Source: Spartobacteria bacterium LR76 (GTDB taxonomy: Bacteria > Verrucomicrobiota > Verrucomicrobiia > Chthoniobacterales > Terrimicrobiaceae). Taken from it: a DNA stretch of 64,000 nt. Positions 54,879-63,459 of this stretch are shown piece after piece. Numbering within the stretch: position 1 is the first letter of the stretch; each line of letters opens with the position of its first letter. Made by a program: the position numbers and the translations under genes. The notes below the pieces were generated by a model. That model searched no databases, had not been told where the DNA came from, and saw nothing but the letters and a program-made list of their open reading frames with translations. The DNA lies in contig QAYZ01000008.1 of the NCBI GenBank assembly GCA_003054655.1, forward strand, positions 34,571-98,570, read 5' to 3'.

Positions 54879-55649
54879 CTAGTTATTCGTCTGGTTGAGA
54901 AGGTATTTCGTGCTTCCGATGGGGGCAAACCGGCCGACGTTCGCCTTTGGCGCCCGTTTGTCGAGCGTAGTCGGATCGATGGGGAGGAAACCCGCCGAGC
55001 CATTGGCAAACCCCACCATCGCATACCCGGCATTGCGCCCGTGCACCGTCACCTCTCGCTGGTCGATGCCATAAAACTCCTCCAGCATGGGATTCGAAGC
55101 CGAAGCCGGGGACTGGAATGTATTGACTTGCGCCGAAGTCGTGAAGACCACGATTTCGCCCGGCTTTTCAAGCGTGAGGGCATTGACCCGCGTGGCGGTG
55201 CCGGTCCACTTGCCGCCGAGCAGCACGTTGTACCCGACGCCGAGATAGCCAAACTTGTACTTCGCTTTGAACGCCTTGCCGGAGAGCTTAAGGCTGGGGT
55301 CGGGACGAACGCTGGCGGGCACGTATCCGCCGAGCGGGCCGTCTTCGGGACGCAGGATGCGATTTCCCTCGCCCAGCGCCGAGCTTCCCGGCGGCTCGTA
55401 GCCGAACCACCAGGTCACGCCACCGGATTCGGGGCCATCGCTTCGGTATGGCCAGAAGACGTTGTTATTGTCCCCAAGATAGGCCGCAGCCCCGACGCAA
55501 AGCTGCCGGATGTTCGACGCCGAGATGGCCAGCGACGAACGCTCGTAGGCTTTCCACCCGGCAGCGCCCAGCACCGTCGCTAGGGTCGCGACGATGCCGA
55601 CGCCGACGAGCAGCTCAATGAGCGAGAAGGCTCGAGTCTTTGCGCGCAT
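54879..55649 (-). CDS. Pseudopilin-like protein
   Basis: A 256-aa protein with the prepilin start AFSLIELLVGVGIVATLATV (processing after the Ala where Gly is usual; Glu5 present). The C-terminal region has HGRNAGYAMVGFANGSAG, a degenerate version of the H-X9-DG motif. The ATG at 55649 overlaps the 3' end of the upstream PEP-CTERM gene by 35 bp, so both are under the same cobalamin riboswitch. Confidence 0.82.
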   Translation of the reverse strand: MRAKTRAFSLIELLVGVGIVATLATVLGAAGWKAYERSSLAISASNIRQLCVGAAAYLGDNNNVFWPYRSDGPESGGVTWWFGYEPPGSSALGEGNRILRPEDGPLGGYVPASVRPDPSLKLSGKAFKAKYKFGYLGVGYNVLLGGKWTGTATRVNALTLEKPGEIVVFTTSAQVNTFQSPASASNPMLEEFYGIDQREVTVHGRNAGYAMVGFANGSAGFLPIDPTTLDKRAPKANVGRFAPIGSTKYLLNQTNN

Positions 55650-56334
55650 GGCGACGGCGGGCGACGATCAGGATCACCGCTCCTCCGAGGGCGAGAAGTA
55701 TCGTGGAAGGCTCTGGCACCGCCGCGACAGGAGCGGAAATGGTCGCTGTCGTGGACGGGTACGTCGGGTACTGCGTATAGCTGAAGCCATACCATCCCTG
55801 ATTCGTCAGCGTGACCGTCGAGATGCCGTAGTCGGCGATGGTGAAGGTCGAGTCATACGACGAACCGACTGAGCCTATGAAGAAGGCCCAGTATTGCTCG
55901 GTGGCAGCGTTGTACCCGCTCTGGTTGCGCACCACTTGGTCGTAACCGGAGAGGCCGTTCTGGTCGTAGCTGATGCTGTTGAGATACACGCCGAACGACG
56001 GGTCGCTATTGCCCGTCCAGCTCAGGCGCGAGTCCCCGGAGGAGTTGGTCGTGGTAGTCGTTCCGATCGTGATCTGCCCGGCGATGGCTTGCATCATATC
56101 GGCAACGGTGACGGTGGAGACATCATCCCAGCGGAATCCCCAAGCGAGTGAAACCGGACTGTTGCCGTCGTTCCATTGAACAACGAAGGCGGCTTCGTTG
56201 CTGCCCGTCCCATACCAGGACGTGATGTCGGAAAGCCCGGTGATAACGGCGAAGGCCTTCGAGCCGGGGCAAAGGGCTGAGAGAGCCAGAAGCGAGGCGA
56301 CGAGCGCCGCGCGGATACGTGAATAGTGAAACAT
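55615..56334 (-). CDS. PEP-CTERM exported protein under a cobalamin riboswitch
   Basis: A 239-aa exported protein. Signal peptide (ALVASLLALSALCPGSKAFA), a body rich in Trp/Tyr/Thr/Ser with WYGTGSNEAAFVVQWNDG and LAWGFRWDD, and a C-terminal VPEPST motif with a hydrophobic helix and basic ARRRHARK tail (PEP-CTERM). I recall W-G-x-x-W-D blocks in other exported proteins near B12 uptake genes, but cannot verify this. The cobalamin riboswitch 124 bp upstream suggests a role in corrinoid binding or uptake. No BtuB-like gene is adjacent. Confidence 0.82.
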   Translation of the reverse strand: MFHYSRIRAALVASLLALSALCPGSKAFAVITGLSDITSWYGTGSNEAAFVVQWNDGNSPVSLAWGFRWDDVSTVTVADMMQAIAGQITIGTTTTTNSSGDSRLSWTGNSDPSFGVYLNSISYDQNGLSGYDQVVRNQSGYNAATEQYWAFFIGSVGSSYDSTFTIADYGISTVTLTNQGWYGFSYTQYPTYPSTTATISAPVAAVPEPSTILLALGGAVILIVARRRHARKDSSLLAH

Positions 56335-56415
56335 GGTTCTTGATCTTGCGAGAACCTGGCGCGCCCTGCGGCGTGCCGATCCTCATTCTTTCTTTGGTGC
56401 GAAGAAGGTTTTTAG

Positions 56416-56448
56416 CGCCCGCGCTGGTCGCACGACCGGACCCGGGCG
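56416..56448 (-). promoter_or_regulatory. Hairpin following the cobalamin riboswitch (expression platform candidate)
   Basis: A 6-bp outer stem (CGCCCG/CGGGCG) encloses a 5-bp inner stem (GGTCG/CGACC). It starts 9 nt after the aptamer's P1 helix and may be the regulatory hairpin that pairs loop-to-loop with the aptamer. No T-run follows. Confidence 0.5.
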
Positions 56449-56457
56449 AATGAGTGT

Positions 56458-56617
56458 TCCGACAACGAAGTATTCTGGCTCCTGGACGGTTTGTATTGCC
56501 TCAGCCCCGGCCTTCACCCTTGTTTCCAAAGATTGGCCTCCTTGCGGATGGGACCTCGTTTCCAGTTACAGCAGCGCAACTGCTCCCGGCTTTCACGGGA
56601 TTCCATGCACTGTCGGA
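56458..56617 (-). ncRNA. Cobalamin riboswitch
   Basis: An approximately 160-nt aptamer on the minus strand. A 7-bp P1 helix (TCCGACA/TGTCGGA at 56611-56617 and 56458-56464) encloses the conserved core: GGAATCCCGTGAAAGCCGGG, GCGCTGCTGTAACTGG (56563-56578), GGCCAATC with AAGGGTGAAGGCC, and a B12-box-like GTCCAGGAGCCAGAATAC (56470-56487). These blocks are in the order and spacing of the RF00174 family. It lies between the end of metH and the PEP-CTERM gene 55615-56334, which is in the correct orientation to be regulated. The remaining 5' leader (56335-56457) shows only the hairpin noted separately. A computed covariance-model score is not available to me. Confidence 0.85.
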
Positions 56618-56659
56618 TTGAGGATGTCGTTTAAGTAATCAGTCGATAGGCGATGCGAG

Positions 56660-59600
56660 TCAGGATTGTTTGGAAAGGGTGTCGGGATCGTAGGTGAGGT
56701 ACGACTGGAGCCACTTCTCGACCTCGGCGACAGACATCCCCTTGCGGGCGGCGTAGTCCTCGATCTGGTCGCGGCAAATGCGGTTGGCCGGGAAATACTT
56801 GGCCTGCGCGTGCCCGAAGTACAGGCCGCTCACGCTGCTGCCCGGGTACATGGCGAGGCTCTCGGTGAGGCTGATCCCCGTGCGCTTCTCGACATCGAGG
56901 ATTTCCCAGATCGTGCGCTTCTCGGTGTGGTCCGGCTGCGCGGGATAGCCCGGCGCGGGACGGATGCCACGATAGCGCTCGCGGATGAGGTCGTCGTTGC
57001 TCAGGCCCTCGGTCTTGCCGAAGCCCCAGTTCTCACGCGCCTTCTTGTGCAGATACTCGGCGAAGGCTTCGGCGAAGCGGTCGCCCAGCGCCTTCGTCAT
57101 GATCGAAAGATAATCGTCGTGGTTGCGCTCGTAGGCGTCGGCCACCTCGTGAACCTCCGGCCCGGCCGTGACGGCAAAGGCTCCGACATAATCAACGATT
57201 CCGCTCTCGCGCGGCGCGACGAAATCGGCCAGCGCGTAGTTTGGTTCGCCCTTCTTGCGCAGGGTCTGCTGACGCAGGGTATGCAGCACGGCCAGCGGCT
57301 CCTTGCCTTCCGCGTCGCGGTAAAGCTGTATGTCGTCGCCGATGGAGTTCGCCGCCCAGAAGCCAAATACGCCGCGCGGCTTGAAGAGCTTCTTGCTGAT
57401 AATCTCGTCGAGGAGCTGCTTCGCGTCGGCGTAGAGCTTGCGCGACTCCTCGCCCACCACCTCGTCATCGAGGATGGCGGGGAAACGACCGCGCAATTCC
57501 CACGCATGGAAGAACGGGGACCAGTCGATAAACTCGGCCAGCTCCTCGAGAGGCACGTCGTTGAACTCGACGATGCCCACGGTTTCCGGCTTCGCGATCT
57601 CGCTGAAATCGGCCCGGAACGGATTGGCGCGCGCCTGCTCGAGCGAGGCGTATTCGCGCTCGCCGGTGCGGTTGCCATATTCTTCGCGGAGCTGCTGGTA
57701 GTCGGCCTTGAGCTGGGTCATGAAACCCGGCTTCTGCTCGGGGCTGAGGAGCGAGCTCACCACATTGACGCTGCGGCTGGCGTCCAGCACGTGGACAACG
57801 CCGGGCTCGTAATGCTGCTCGATCTTCACTGCCGTGTGCGCCTTGCTCGTGGTCGCGCCGCCGATGAGGAGCGGAATGGTGAACCCGGCTCGCGTCATTT
57901 CCTTGGCGACATGGATCATCTCGTCGAGCGACGGAGTGATGAGGCCGCTCAGGCCGATCACGTCACAATTCTTCTCGCGGGCGGTCTGCAAAATCTTCTC
58001 GCACGGCACCATCACGCCGAGGTCGATCACCTCGTAGTTGTTACAGGCGAGCACGACGCCGACGATGTTCTTTCCGATGTCATGGACATCGCCCTTCACC
58101 GTGGCCATGAGGATGCGGCCCTGGGCGCGGGCGTTCGGGTTGGCCGCGCGCTCGGCCTCCATGTAGGGCATGAGCCACGCGACGGACTTTTTCATCACGC
58201 GGGCGCTCTTCACGACCTGCGGCAGGAACATCTTGCCTGCTCCGAAGAGGTCGCCGACGACCTTCATGCCGTCCATGAGCGGACCCTCGATGACGGTGAG
58301 CGGCTTGCCATATTTCAGGCGGGCCTCCTCGGTGTCCTCGTCGATGAAATCCACGATGCCCTTGATGAGGGCGTGCTTGAGCCGTTCCTCGACCGACTCG
58401 TTGCGCCAGGAGAGATCGACCGTGCTTTCACGCGTCTTGCCGGCGGACTTGCTCTTGATCTCCTCGGCAAAGGCCACGAGCCGTTCGGTCGCGTCGGGAC
58501 GGCGGTTGAGCAGCACGTCCTCGATCAGCTCCAACAGATCGGCGGGGATTTCCTCGTACACGCCGAGCTGACCGGCGTTGACGATGCCCATGTCGAGACC
58601 CGCGCGGATGCCGTGATACAGGAACGCACTGTGCATGGCCTCGCGCACGACGTTGTTGCCGCGGAAGGAGAAGGAAATATTGCTGATGCCGCCGCTCACG
58701 CGGGCGTAGGGCAGGTTCTCCTTGATCCAGCGCGTGGCGTCGATGAACGCCTTGGCGTACTCGTTGTGCTCCTCGATGCCGGTGGCGACAGTGAGCACGT
58801 TGGGGTCGAAAATGATATCCTCGGCGGGGAAGCCCACTTCCTCCGTCAGGATGCGATAGGCGCGGGAGCAGATCTCCGTCTTGCGCTGAAAGCTATCGGC
58901 CTGCCCGCTTTCGTCAAAGGCCATCACGATGACCGCCGCGCCGTAGTCGCGCACGAGCCGCGCCTGGCGCTTGAACTCCTCCTCGCCCGCCTTGAGCGAG
59001 ATGGAATTGACGATTCCCTTGCCCTGGATGCAGCGCAGCCCGGCCTCGATGACCTCCCACTTCGACGAGTCGATCATGATCGGCACGCGCGAGATGTCGG
59101 GTTCGCTGGCGATGAGATTGAGGAAGCGCGTCATGGCCGCCGGGCCGTCGAGCATGCCCTCGTCCATGTTGATGTCGATCACCTGCGCCCCGGCCTCGAC
59201 CTGCTGGCGGGCCACGGCGAGAGCCTCATCGTAGTTGTCCGCGAGGATGAGCTTGGCGAACCGCGGCGAGCCCGTGACGTTCGTACGCTCGCCGATGTTG
59301 ATGAAAGGAATCTCCGGCCGCGCCTCAAAGGCCTCCAACCCGCTCAGACGGAGCGTGCGCGTGCGCTGTGGAATGGTGCGCGGGGCGTAGCCCTTGACGA
59401 TCTGCGCGATGGCGCGGATGTGGTCAGGCGTGGTGCCGCAGCAGCCGCCGATGATGTTGAGCCAGCCTTCCTCGGCCCACTCGCGCAGCTTCGGCGCGAG
59501 CGTATCCGGCGTCTCGGGAAAGCCGGTCGGCGACAGCGGGTCGGGCAATCCGGCATTCGGATAGGTGCTGACAAAGAACGGTGCCTTGTTGCTCAGCTCC

Positions 59601-60364
59601 TCGATGTACGGGCGCATCTCCTGCGGCCCGAGGGCGCAGTTGAGGCCGATGGAGAGGAGCGGGAAATGCGAGACGGAATTCAGGAACGCCTCGACCGTCT
59701 GGCCCGTGAGCGTGCGTCCGCTCAGGTCGGTGATCGTGCCGCTCACCATCACGGGGAGCGAGTTGCCGGACTTCTCGAAATACTGCGCGATGGCAAAGAG
59801 CGCGGCCTTCGCATTGAGCGTATCAAAGATCGTCTCGACCAGCAGGATGTCGACCCCGCCGAGGACGAGGTTTTCCACCTGCTCGTAGTAGCTCTCGACG
59901 ACCTGGATGAAGGTCACCTCGCGCTTGCCGGGATCGTTCACGTCGCGGGAAATCGACAGCGTGCGGTTGAGCGGCCCGATGGCGCCGGCAACAAAGACGC
60001 GGCGATCCGTGCAGGCGTCGGCGGCCTCGCGGGCGAGGCGGGCGGCGGCGCGGTTCAGCTCCGGCACGTAATCCTCCAGGCCGTAGTCGGCCATGGCGAT
60101 GCGCGTGTCGCTGAAGGTATTCGTCTCGATGATGTCGGCTCCGGCGGCGACGTACTGGCTGTGAATCTCGCGGATGACCTCGGGCTTCGTCAGCACGAGC
60201 AGGTCATTGTTGCCCTTGAGATCGATGGGCCATTCGGCGAAGCGCTCGCCGCGATAATCAGCCTCCTGCAGTTTGTAACGCTGCACCATCGTACCCATCG
60301 CTCCATCGAGGATGAGGATGCGTTGAGACAGCAGGTCGCGGAGTTCTTTTTCGACAGGACTCAT
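56660..60364 (-). CDS. metH: Cobalamin-dependent methionine synthase
   Basis: Four-module enzyme, 1234 aa. Homocysteine/zinc module (residues 1-340) with DGAMGTMVQ and the [11 protein letters not shown] zinc cysteines; pterin module (360-630) with GERTNVTGS and [11 protein letters not shown]; cobalamin module (650-890) with axial ligand His761 in [11 protein letters not shown]; activation domain with [17 protein letters not shown] near the C-terminus. The ATG at 60364 follows the DUF6580-like gene by 25 bp, so they form one unit. No riboswitch precedes it, as is normal for a B12-requiring rather than B12-avoiding enzyme. Confidence 0.97.
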   Translation of the reverse strand: MSPVEKELRDLLSQRILILDGAMGTMVQRYKLQEADYRGERFAEWPIDLKGNNDLLVLTKPEVIREIHSQYVAAGADIIETNTFSDTRIAMADYGLEDYVPELNRAAARLAREAADACTDRRVFVAGAIGPLNRTLSISRDVNDPGKREVTFIQVVESYYEQVENLVLGGVDILLVETIFDTLNAKAALFAIAQYFEKSGNSLPVMVSGTITDLSGRTLTGQTVEAFLNSVSHFPLLSIGLNCALGPQEMRPYIEELSNKAPFFVSTYPNAGLPDPLSPTGFPETPDTLAPKLREWAEEGWLNIIGGCCGTTPDHIRAIAQIVKGYAPRTIPQRTRTLRLSGLEAFEARPEIPFINIGERTNVTGSPRFAKLILADNYDEALAVARQQVEAGAQVIDINMDEGMLDGPAAMTRFLNLIASEPDISRVPIMIDSSKWEVIEAGLRCIQGKGIVNSISLKAGEEEFKRQARLVRDYGAAVIVMAFDESGQADSFQRKTEICSRAYRILTEEVGFPAEDIIFDPNVLTVATGIEEHNEYAKAFIDATRWIKENLPYARVSGGISNISFSFRGNNVVREAMHSAFLYHGIRAGLDMGIVNAGQLGVYEEIPADLLELIEDVLLNRRPDATERLVAFAEEIKSKSAGKTRESTVDLSWRNESVEERLKHALIKGIVDFIDEDTEEARLKYGKPLTVIEGPLMDGMKVVGDLFGAGKMFLPQVVKSARVMKKSVAWLMPYMEAERAANPNARAQGRILMATVKGDVHDIGKNIVGVVLACNNYEVIDLGVMVPCEKILQTAREKNCDVIGLSGLITPSLDEMIHVAKEMTRAGFTIPLLIGGATTSKAHTAVKIEQHYEPGVVHVLDASRSVNVVSSLLSPEQKPGFMTQLKADYQQLREEYGNRTGEREYASLEQARANPFRADFSEIAKPETVGIVEFNDVPLEELAEFIDWSPFFHAWELRGRFPAILDDEVVGEESRKLYADAKQLLDEIISKKLFKPRGVFGFWAANSIGDDIQLYRDAEGKEPLAVLHTLRQQTLRKKGEPNYALADFVAPRESGIVDYVGAFAVTAGPEVHEVADAYERNHDDYLSIMTKALGDRFAEAFAEYLHKKARENWGFGKTEGLSNDDLIRERYRGIRPAPGYPAQPDHTEKRTIWEILDVEKRTGISLTESLAMYPGSSVSGLYFGHAQAKYFPANRICRDQIEDYAARKGMSVAEVEKWLQSYLTYDPDTLSKQS

Positions 60365-60389
60365 GAAATGGAAAGAAACGGATTACAGC

Positions 60390-60977
60390 TCAGGCTGCCA
60401 CCGGCTTGAAGACGGCGGACGGACGCTGCATGCGCAGCACCACGATCACAAAGAGAACCGTGAAAAGCGCATCGCTGAGGAGCGAATTGCGGAAAAACAT
60501 CCACGTCGGCGGGAAACCCGGCTGGCCGACCGTCAGCGCCTGCGCCCAACCGGCGGCGGTTTGCGGGTAGTTTGCGTTGCCGATCCAGGCGAGGGAATTC
60601 GTCACCACGTAAAAAAGCAGGCTGTTGGCCAGGGTCGCACCCGTGAGAGCGAGAAAGCCGGACCGGCGCAGGAAGCCTCCCGCCGTCGCGGCGATGAGGT
60701 AACAGGCATAGACGCCCGCCATGCTGATGCTCACGAGCGGCATGCCGTAGTGGAAATTCAACACGAGGTCGCTCGCGAAAAGGATCGCGATCGGCAGGGC
60801 AAACCCGAGCACGCCCGGCAGCGCCATTCCGCAGCAAAAGGCCGTCGCCATCGCGGGCGAGAAATTCGGCAGTTCCGTCCACCACATGCCCGAGGCGACC
60901 CGGTACAGACCGGCGGCGACCGCCAGCGCAATGATGCCCACCCATTTCGCCCTGTTGTCCAAAAGTTCGTGCCTCAT
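60390..60977 (-). CDS. Predicted small-molecule transporter membrane protein (DUF6580 type)
   Basis: A 195-aa protein with about six membrane helices and no signal peptide. The pattern (WVGIIALAVAAGLYRVA, LPNFSPAMATAFCCGM, GVLGFALPIAILFASDLVLN) is that of the DUF6580/ECF-S-like membrane family. It starts at the ATG at 60977; a TTG 12 codons earlier is possible. Its place directly before metH suggests it brings in a substrate or cofactor such as a corrinoid or methionine precursor, but that is inference. Confidence 0.7.
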   Translation of the reverse strand: MRHELLDNRAKWVGIIALAVAAGLYRVASGMWWTELPNFSPAMATAFCCGMALPGVLGFALPIAILFASDLVLNFHYGMPLVSISMAGVYACYLIAATAGGFLRRSGFLALTGATLANSLLFYVVTNSLAWIGNANYPQTAAGWAQALTVGQPGFPPTWMFFRNSLLSDALFTVLFVIVVLRMQRPSAVFKPVAA

Positions 60978-61033
60978 GGTGTCTTGCCTATCGGTTTTCT
61001 TCACTTCGAACAAACCTTCGCGGATTTTCGGAT

Positions 61034-61084
61034 AATATCAAGATATTTGGATATGTGCATATGTCGATTGGGCAGACGACATAT
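61034..61084 (-). promoter_or_regulatory. AT-rich inverted repeats upstream of the membrane protein-metH unit
   Basis: A perfect AATATC-AA-GATATT palindrome (61034-61047) and an 8-bp hairpin ATATGTCG/CGACATAT (61059-61066 with 61077-61084) lie 57-108 nt before the ATG at 60977. They may form a repressor site of ArsR/SAH-sensor type; the regulator is not in the window. Confidence 0.45.
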
Positions 61085-61095
61085 CCTGAAACGCA

Positions 61096-61125
61096 ATCGG
61101 CGGAGCGTGGTGGCGCTCCGCCGAT
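61096..61125 (-). terminator. GC-rich 12-bp hairpin at the end of the FecR operon
   Basis: Perfect 12-bp stem ATCGGCGGAGCG/CGCTCCGCCGAT with a 6-nt loop, 17 nt past the FecR gene's stop; the following T-run on the minus strand is weak (TTGCGTTTC). Confidence 0.6.
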
Positions 61126-61141
61126 GCGGGATGAATGGTTC

Positions 61142-62020
61142 TTATTGTCCTCCCCCCCAAGGAGACTGCCAGGGAGTCGGGCCGGGGATGGTTGGCGCTG
61201 GCTTGGGCGGCGGGGGTGGCGGAGCCGGAGTGGGAATCGGCTGCGGCGGCTTGGGCGGAGTGGGAACCGGCTTGGGTGGAGCTGGCGGTTTGCCAGCCTC
61301 CGCGATGCGACGAGTGATCTGGGCCGTCTGCTGGTTGCGGTTCAGCATGTCCGGCAGCGGGCGGATCTTGCCCTGCTGTGAATCGGCGATGCGCAGGAGG
61401 AGCCGTTGACCCGGCAGCGGGCCAAACCCCCCTGCCTCCAGCAATCGGCTGGTGGAGATCAGGCGCATGAGGTCGATGGTCGTGCCGAGCGGGATGGTCG
61501 AGGAGCCGGGCGGAATCGTTACGAGCTGCCCGGCGACAAACATCCGGCGGCTCTTGGGATTGTTTTTTACCGTGAGCCACACGCGGCCCTCGAGTACGAC
61601 GAGCTTCACTGCGCCGTTCTTGAACCGGGCGATGAGGAATTGCGTTCCCGTCACGGCCGCTGTCACCGCGCCTGCTGTCACCTGACCGCCGCCCTCGCCT
61701 TTTTGGGAGGAGAAAAGCAGCGTGCCGGACTCGAGTTCCATATTGCGGCTGCCCGCCTCGAAGCTGAAGAGCGAGTTTGCCCCGAGCCGGAGCACCGTGA
61801 GGTCGGGGAATTTCAGCTCCGTGCGCGAATCCACCCCTGTGCGGACAAGCGTCTGGCCGATCACCACGTCGCCGACCGAGGCGGGGCGCGCCTTCTCGTT
61901 ATCGACCAGGGAGACGGTATTCACTGCGCGCGTGACCTCGGCTTTTTGGAAGGGATCAGCCATCACGCTTCCCCCCAGGGCCAGGATCGTCAATGCCAGT
62001 ACGCTGTGCCGGAGTTTCAT
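61142..62020 (-). CDS. FecR-domain exported protein with proline-rich tail
   Basis: A 292-aa exported protein. Signal peptide (LRHSVLALTILALGGSVMA), a FecR-like beta-rich domain (residues 30-150: VVIGQTLVRTGVDSRTELKF, LRLGANSLFSF, GAVTAAVTGTQFLIA), and a C-terminal proline/lysine repeat of about 45 residues (PPKPVPTPPKPP pattern). This is the periplasmic FecR-domain type without a membrane anchor or sigma partner; a role in sensing or assembly with the adjacent barrel is possible. It begins 3 nt after the outer-membrane gene's stop. Confidence 0.82.
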   Translation of the reverse strand: MKLRHSVLALTILALGGSVMADPFQKAEVTRAVNTVSLVDNEKARPASVGDVVIGQTLVRTGVDSRTELKFPDLTVLRLGANSLFSFEAGSRNMELESGTLLFSSQKGEGGGQVTAGAVTAAVTGTQFLIARFKNGAVKLVVLEGRVWLTVKNNPKSRRMFVAGQLVTIPPGSSTIPLGTTIDLMRLISTSRLLEAGGFGPLPGQRLLLRIADSQQGKIRPLPDMLNRNQQTAQITRRIAEAGKPPAPPKPVPTPPKPPQPIPTPAPPPPPPKPAPTIPGPTPWQSPWGGGQ

Positions 62021-62022
62021 GG

Positions 62023-62970
62023 CTAGAATCGAAAGTCGAACCCCAGCGTCCCGCCGAGGTTCACCACGGTGTAGTTATAGAATGACTCGGTCGACGCGTT
62101 GCCGCCAAAGTTCGCCGAGGCGGAAATCTTCGCCCACTTCGTGAAATAGTAGTTCAGCGAACCGCCGACGTTCTGAGTCAGATCGACGCGGTTATCGTCA
62201 TCCGGGTAATGGAAGAGCGTGACCACGTAGTAGGTCTGGATTTCGACCGGCTCGATGATCCGCCAGCGCCAGCCAAGCCAGAAGTCATAGGAATTCCGCG
62301 TTGCGCTCGTGGGCTGGGCATAGACCGACCAGGACCCCTGCCAGCCGACCTGGATGGCCTGCGTGTCGGAGATGAGGAATTGTTTCGTCACCAGCACGTT
62401 GACCGCGTTGTTGACGTAGAACTCATCGAGGTTGCCGCCATCGAGATACCGCTCGTACTCGTAACGTACGGAGAGCGTGAGCTGGCCGAGATCCTGGAAA
62501 ACATAATCGAGGCCGCCGCCGGCATTGAACCGGGTGAAGTTCAGCGAGGAAAACTGGGCGTATTGGAAAACCTCCTGCGTGACGTGGGCGTCGAGATACA
62601 GGCCATCGACGAGATTGGGATGAATCCCCGCTCCGCCGCGAGCGAGGAAATACATGTCACCGCGTCCCCCGCCATTCGCCAGGGTCGGATTGGAAGTATA
62701 AAAGAGGCCGGTATCGGCCACGAGATAAGCTCCCAGGCCGCCTCGTGCCATGCTTACCGGCAGTTGTTCGCCCAGATCGGTGTCGACCTCGGATTGAGAC
62801 TCAAAGGAAAGCCCTTCATCGGCCGTGGCCGTGGCCGCATCCACCCTCTGCACGGTGGCCGCCGTGCGGGAAGCATTATCGGCACGCTGGACCTGAGCCC
62901 AGGCGCATGACCCTGCGAGGAGCAAAGCCCCCGCCGCTATGAGCGATACCTTCACGCGGCCCAAACGCAT
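62023..62970 (-). CDS. Putative outer-membrane beta-barrel protein
   Basis: A 315-aa protein with a signal peptide (LIAAGALLLAGSCAWA) followed by alternating beta strands with aromatic girdles (for example TLSVRYEYERYLDGG, YDFWLGWRWRI, VEIQTYYVVTLFHYPDDD) and a terminal phenylalanine (LGFDFRF), the outer-membrane-protein end signal. I chose the ATG at 62970, in front of the basic/hydrophobic signal, over a TTG at 62991. It is paired with the FecR-domain gene downstream. Confidence 0.78.
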   Translation of the reverse strand: MRLGRVKVSLIAAGALLLAGSCAWAQVQRADNASRTAATVQRVDAATATADEGLSFESQSEVDTDLGEQLPVSMARGGLGAYLVADTGLFYTSNPTLANGGGRGDMYFLARGGAGIHPNLVDGLYLDAHVTQEVFQYAQFSSLNFTRFNAGGGLDYVFQDLGQLTLSVRYEYERYLDGGNLDEFYVNNAVNVLVTKQFLISDTQAIQVGWQGSWSVYAQPTSATRNSYDFWLGWRWRIIEPVEIQTYYVVTLFHYPDDDNRVDLTQNVGGSLNYYFTKWAKISASANFGGNASTESFYNYTVVNLGGTLGFDFRF

Positions 62971-63051
62971 CGGATTTCGCGGAAAAGTCAAGCCTCAGAA
63001 GGTGCTTTTTGATTGCGAAAACACCAACTCCTATGGCACACTCCCGGTCCC

Positions 63052-63168
63052 GTGAAAGCATCCCCCGAGGCATTCACCACCCCCACCAAGCGCCCGAACT
63101 CCGCGCTCTCCTCCGCCATGGTTGTGTTCCTCGCCTCTGGCTTGGTTGCGTCGTGTCCGCACGCCTAA
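63052..63168 (+). CDS. Very small membrane peptide, candidate
   Basis: A 38-aa frame from GTG at 63052 with one hydrophobic segment (SAMVVFLASGLVASC). No strong ribosome site; TTGATT and TATGGC boxes about 17 bp apart at 63009-63037 could be a promoter. It precedes another small membrane protein by 23 bp. It could be spurious. Confidence 0.35.
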   Translation: MKASPEAFTTPTKRPNSALSSAMVVFLASGLVASCPHA

Positions 63169-63191
63169 CCCACACCCTTCACCCCCAAACC

Positions 63192-63377
63192 ATGACCAAT
63201 CCCCAGGAATCCCGCTCCTTCCGCCTCATCGGCTGCACCGAGACCCATATCGGCGTCGTTCTTGCCATTGCCTTCGCCGCCCTGCTCACCATCCATTTCA
63301 CGGATCGTTCCCGCCCGGAGACCACGCGCAACCTGACGGCCATGCAAACCGTCCAGCAGCCCGCCGTCCTGAAATAG
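63192..63377 (+). CDS. Small single-helix membrane protein
   Basis: A 61-aa protein with one transmembrane helix (THIGVVLAIAFAALLTIHF) and a polar C-terminus. It is followed by a strong terminator-like hairpin, which supports its being a real transcription unit. The start is the ATG at 63192. No known family. Confidence 0.55.
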   Translation: MTNPQESRSFRLIGCTETHIGVVLAIAFAALLTIHFTDRSRPETTRNLTAMQTVQQPAVLK

Positions 63378-63419
63378 CCCCATTCCGCCGCTCCACGCGG
63401 CACCCAGCTACCATGTGTG

Positions 63420-63459
63420 AACCTCTCCCGCACCAGCGTGTGGGAGAGGTTTGTTTTTT
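63420..63459 (+). terminator. Rho-independent terminator
   Basis: Ten-bp stem AACCTCTCCC/GGGAGAGGTT (63420-63429 and 63442-63451) followed by a T-rich run (63451-63459), 42 nt after the small membrane protein's stop. Confidence 0.88.

Noticed and set aside
56666..60409. A 1247-codon open frame opposite metH
   Set aside because: It is exactly antisense to metH, has no signature and is explained by high GC with few stop codons.
60978..61141. A second riboswitch before the metH unit
   Set aside because: Neither the cobalamin core nor a SAM or SAH aptamer pattern is recognisable; only AT-rich palindromes are present.
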